A stretch of 7,357 nucleotides of DNA from Streptosporangiaceae bacterium (lineage in GTDB: Bacteria; Actinomycetota; Actinomycetes; Streptosporangiales; Streptosporangiaceae): positions 1 to 7,357 of the forward strand of contig JASIJN010000245.1 of assembly GCA_030050125.1 (NCBI GenBank), read 5' to 3'. Made by a program: the position numbers and the translations under genes. The notes under the pieces are model-generated. The model was given only the letters and a program-made list of their open reading frames with translations. It did not search any database and was not told where the DNA came from. Of this stretch, positions 5,596 to 7,357 are shown one piece after another (the stretch's first letter is position 1; every line of letters begins with the position of its first letter).

Positions 5596-6705
5596 TTGAG
5601 CATGATGACTCGGGCTGCGGTGTGCCGTGCGCCGGGTCGGCCGTGGGAGATCACCGACCTCGAACTCGACGAGCCGAAGGCCAACGAGGTCCGGATCAAG
5701 TTCTACGCGGCCGGGCTGTGCCACTCCGACGACCACATACAGAAAGGCGACGCGCGGATGCGGTTCCCCGTCGTCGGCGGGCACGAGGGCGCCGGGGTGG
5801 TGGACGCGGTGGGCCCAGGGGTGACCCGGGTCAAGCTGGGCGACCATCTGGTCTGCTCGTTCATCCCGGCGTGCGGGGCGTGCCGGTACTGCTCGACCGG
5901 CCGGCAAAACCTGTGCGACGAGGGCAAGAACGCGGCCACCGGGGAGTTCCCTGACGGGACGTTCCGGTTCCACCAGGGCGGCGAGGACTTCGGCGGGCTG
6001 TGCGTGCTGGGCACGTTCTCGCAGTACACCGTGGTGTCGGAGTTCTCCTGCATCCCCATCCCCGATGACATCCCGTTCGACGTCGCCGCGCTGGTCTCCT
6101 GCGGGGTGCCGACCGGGTGGGGGTCGGCGGTGCACGCGGCCGGGGTGCGGCCGGGGCAGACGGTGGTGATCTACGGGGCGGGGGGCGTGGGCAGCAACGC
6201 GGTGCAGGGTGCCGCGCTGGCCGGGGCGAAGAACGTGGTGGTGGTGGACCCGGTGGCGTTCAAGCGCGAGATGGCGGCGGTGTTCGGGGCGACGCACACG
6301 TTCGCGACCGCGAAGGAGGCGCACGAGTTCATCGTCGAGACGACGTGGGGAGAGCTGGCCGATCACGCGATCATCACGGTCGGGATCTTGCATGACGAGG
6401 TGATCCACGACGCGATCCAGGCGGTGGGCAAGGCCGGGCAGGTCACGATCACCGCGGTCGGCAACGGCTCGGTCGACGAGAACCCCGGGATGCTGATCGG
6501 CTACCAGCGGCGGGTCCAGGGCGCGATCTACGGCGCCTGCAATCCGCTGGTGGACGTGCCGCGGCTGCTGGGGCTGTACCGGTCGGGGGACCTCAAGCTG
6601 GATGAGCTGATCACCCGCCGGTACCGGCTGGACGAGGTCAACCAGGGCTACCAGGACATGCTGGACGGCAAGAACATCCGCGGCGTGATCATCCACGAGC
6701 ATTAG
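5596..6705 (+). CDS. Zinc-dependent alcohol dehydrogenase, NDMA-dependent (Rxyl_3153-type) family
   Basis: This 369-aa medium-chain dehydrogenase/reductase oxidises an alcohol to an aldehyde or ketone. All zinc ligands are visible: catalytic Cys42, the GHE motif at 62-64 (His63, Glu64) and Cys169; structural Cys93, 96, 99 and 107. The Rossmann loop GAGGVG is at 194-199, followed by Asp218 at the end of the next strand, which indicates NAD(H). The overall pattern matches the NDMA-dependent (nicotinoprotein) alcohol dehydrogenase family: FIPACGACRYC, a DGTFRFH block, the LGTFSQYTVV block, and an ending in DGKNIRGVIIHEH. Family members hold NAD tightly and are genomically associated with mycofactocin. 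The TTG start is preferred over ATG 5602 because it aligns exactly with the ATG of the downstream paralogue (MSMMTRAA versus MSITTRAA) and has the better-spaced ribosome binding site. It is the first gene of a two-gene plus-strand unit, divergent from the CoA-transferase operon. The substrate is unknown. Confidence 0.94.
   Translation: MSMMTRAAVCRAPGRPWEITDLELDEPKANEVRIKFYAAGLCHSDDHIQKGDARMRFPVVGGHEGAGVVDAVGPGVTRVKLGDHLVCSFIPACGACRYCSTGRQNLCDEGKNAATGEFPDGTFRFHQGGEDFGGLCVLGTFSQYTVVSEFSCIPIPDDIPFDVAALVSCGVPTGWGSAVHAAGVRPGQTVVIYGAGGVGSNAVQGAALAGAKNVVVVDPVAFKREMAAVFGATHTFATAKEAHEFIVETTWGELADHAIITVGILHDEVIHDAIQAVGKAGQVTITAVGNGSVDENPGMLIGYQRRVQGAIYGACNPLVDVPRLLGLYRSGDLKLDELITRRYRLDEVNQGYQDMLDGKNIRGVIIHEH
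6100..6140 (+). repeat. 41-bp direct repeat, copy in first dehydrogenase
   Basis: These 41 bases are identical to 7226-7266 in the second dehydrogenase. They encode the third catalytic zinc Cys and the following GVPTGWGSAVHAA segment. The repeat reflects gene duplication, with selection or gene conversion holding this part identical. Confidence 0.85.
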
Positions 6706-6708
6706 GAG
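6704..6708 (+). promoter_or_regulatory. Ribosome binding site AGGAG overlapping the upstream stop codon
   Basis: AGGAG uses the last two bases of the TAG stop of the first dehydrogenase and lies 10 nt before the ATG at 6719. This places both dehydrogenases on one transcript. Confidence 0.65.
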
Positions 6709-6718
6709 CCTCTGAGCG

Positions 6719-7357
6719 ATGAGCATCACGACGCGCGCCGCGATCGCCCGTGGCCCGCATCTGGGCTGGGAGATCGCCGACCTGGAGCTGGACGAGCCGA
6801 AGGCGCACGAGGTCCGGGTGAAGTTCTACGCGGCCGGGCTGTGCCATTCCGACAATCACATCACCAAAGGCGACGCCCGGCCCCGGTTCCCGGTGGTGGG
6901 GGGGCATGAGGGCGCGGGGGTGGTGGAGTCGGTGGGCCCGGATGTGCGCCGGGTGAGGCCGGGTGACCGGCTGATCTGTTCCTATATCCCGGCGTGCGGG
7001 GCGTGCCGGCCGTGCGTGTCGGGGCATCAGAACATGTGCGTGAAGGGGCTGAACGCGGGGTCGGGGATGTTTTTGGACGGCACGTTCCGGTTTCACCTGG
7101 ACGGCCAGGACCTGGGCGGGTTTTGCACCCTGGGGACGTTCTCGCGGTATGCGGTGGTGTCGGAGTGGGCGTGCGTGCCGCTGCCCGGCGATGACATCCC
7201 GTGGGAGGTGGCCTGCCTGGCGGGGTGCGGGGTGCCGACCGGGTGGGGGTCGGCGGTGCACGCGGCGGGGGTCCGGGCCGGGGACACGGTGGTGGTCTTC
7301 GGCGCGGGCGGGGTGGGGTCCAACGCGGTGCAGGGCGCCCGGTTCGCCGGGGCCAGG
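6719..7357 (+). CDS. Second zinc-dependent alcohol dehydrogenase of the NDMA-dependent type (3' end outside window)
   Basis: The reading frame is open from ATG 6719 to the end of the window: 213 codons with no stop. It is a close paralogue of the preceding gene; a hand alignment gives about 72% identity over 212 residues with a single one-residue insertion (Gly near 157). Catalytic-type Cys42, GHE at 62-64, structural cysteines 93, 96, 99 and 107, the third catalytic Cys at 170, and the Rossmann GAGGVG at 195-200 are all preserved, so the visible part is not degenerate. Differences gather in residues 9-20 and in the structural-zinc and following loops (98-119), which could alter partner or substrate preference. 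The rest of the coenzyme domain lies beyond the window. Codons end in G more often than in the first copy. Confidence 0.94.
   Translation, partial: MSITTRAAIARGPHLGWEIADLELDEPKAHEVRVKFYAAGLCHSDNHITKGDARPRFPVVGGHEGAGVVESVGPDVRRVRPGDRLICSYIPACGACRPCVSGHQNMCVKGLNAGSGMFLDGTFRFHLDGQDLGGFCTLGTFSRYAVVSEWACVPLPGDDIPWEVACLAGCGVPTGWGSAVHAAGVRAGDTVVVFGAGGVGSNAVQGARFAGAR
7226..7266 (+). repeat. 41-bp direct repeat, copy in second dehydrogenase
   Basis: This is the exact partner of 6100-6140 at an offset of 1126 nt. The offset at the gene starts is 1123 nt; the 3-nt difference is the inserted Gly codon in this copy. A shorter identical 26-bp pair lies at 5698-5723 and 6821-6846. Confidence 0.85.

Noticed and set aside
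5442..5699. Longer CoA-transferase A protein starting at ATG 5504, 5519 or 5699
   Set aside because: The extra residues are not family-like and have no well-placed ribosome binding site; the longest would overlap the divergent dehydrogenase gene. The shorter extensions cannot be fully excluded.
5476..6729. Minus-strand open frame of 417 codons antisense to the first dehydrogenase
   Set aside because: It is rich in Arg, His, Pro and Val without recognisable motifs. The plus strand encodes an intact dehydrogenase with all zinc ligands.
6898..6904. Run of seven G inside the second dehydrogenase as a phase-variation or frameshift site
   Set aside because: The frame is intact across it and encodes the conserved VVGGHE motif. 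A G-run of this length is expected in such a G-rich gene.

Overview
The window is very GC-rich, with G or C at almost every third codon position, GTG/TTG starts and purine-rich Shine-Dalgarno sites. It carries a DUF222/13E12-type HNH endonuclease gene and two NDMA-dependent-type zinc alcohol dehydrogenases. This combination points to a high-GC actinobacterium of the Streptosporangiales, Pseudonocardiales, Frankia or mycobacterial kind. The genus cannot be named from this sequence alone.

Layout, left to right. (1) <1-1061, plus strand: the 3' part of a DUF222 + HNH endonuclease gene, a repetitive actinobacterial family unrelated in function to the rest. (2) 1062-1148: a short non-coding gap with a 15-nt palindrome and a good ribosome binding site. 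(3) 1149-3151, plus strand: a two-gene unit with a 349-aa conserved protein of unknown function and a short-chain dehydrogenase/reductase (SDR), 2 nt apart. (4) 3155-5441, minus strand: a three-gene, translationally coupled unit, transcribed CoA-transferase subunit A, then subunit B, then an amidohydrolase of the ACMSD/decarboxylase superfamily. It converges on the SDR gene with a gap of only 3 nt. (5) 5442-5595: a divergent intergenic region with three copies of an 8-mer (CTTCCGCG, either strand) also present in the palindrome upstream of region 3. (6) 5596->7357, plus strand: two tandem paralogous zinc-dependent alcohol dehydrogenases, the second cut by the window end.

Taken together, regions 3-6 look like part of a catabolic cluster. 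The dehydrogenases and SDR would oxidise an alcohol or interconvert hydroxyl and keto groups. The two-subunit CoA-transferase would activate a (keto)acid with CoA or release one from it. The metal-dependent amidohydrolase would carry out a hydrolytic or decarboxylating C-C cleavage. The substrate is not identifiable here. No ring-cleavage enzyme, CoA ligase, transporter or regulator lies inside the window. The most interesting points are the uncharacterised protein at 1149-2198, the shared promoter motif that may tie the transcription units into one regulon, and the tandem nicotinoprotein-type dehydrogenases, a family associated with the redox cofactor mycofactocin.

I saw no tRNA, rRNA, CRISPR array, transposase or classical U-tract terminator.
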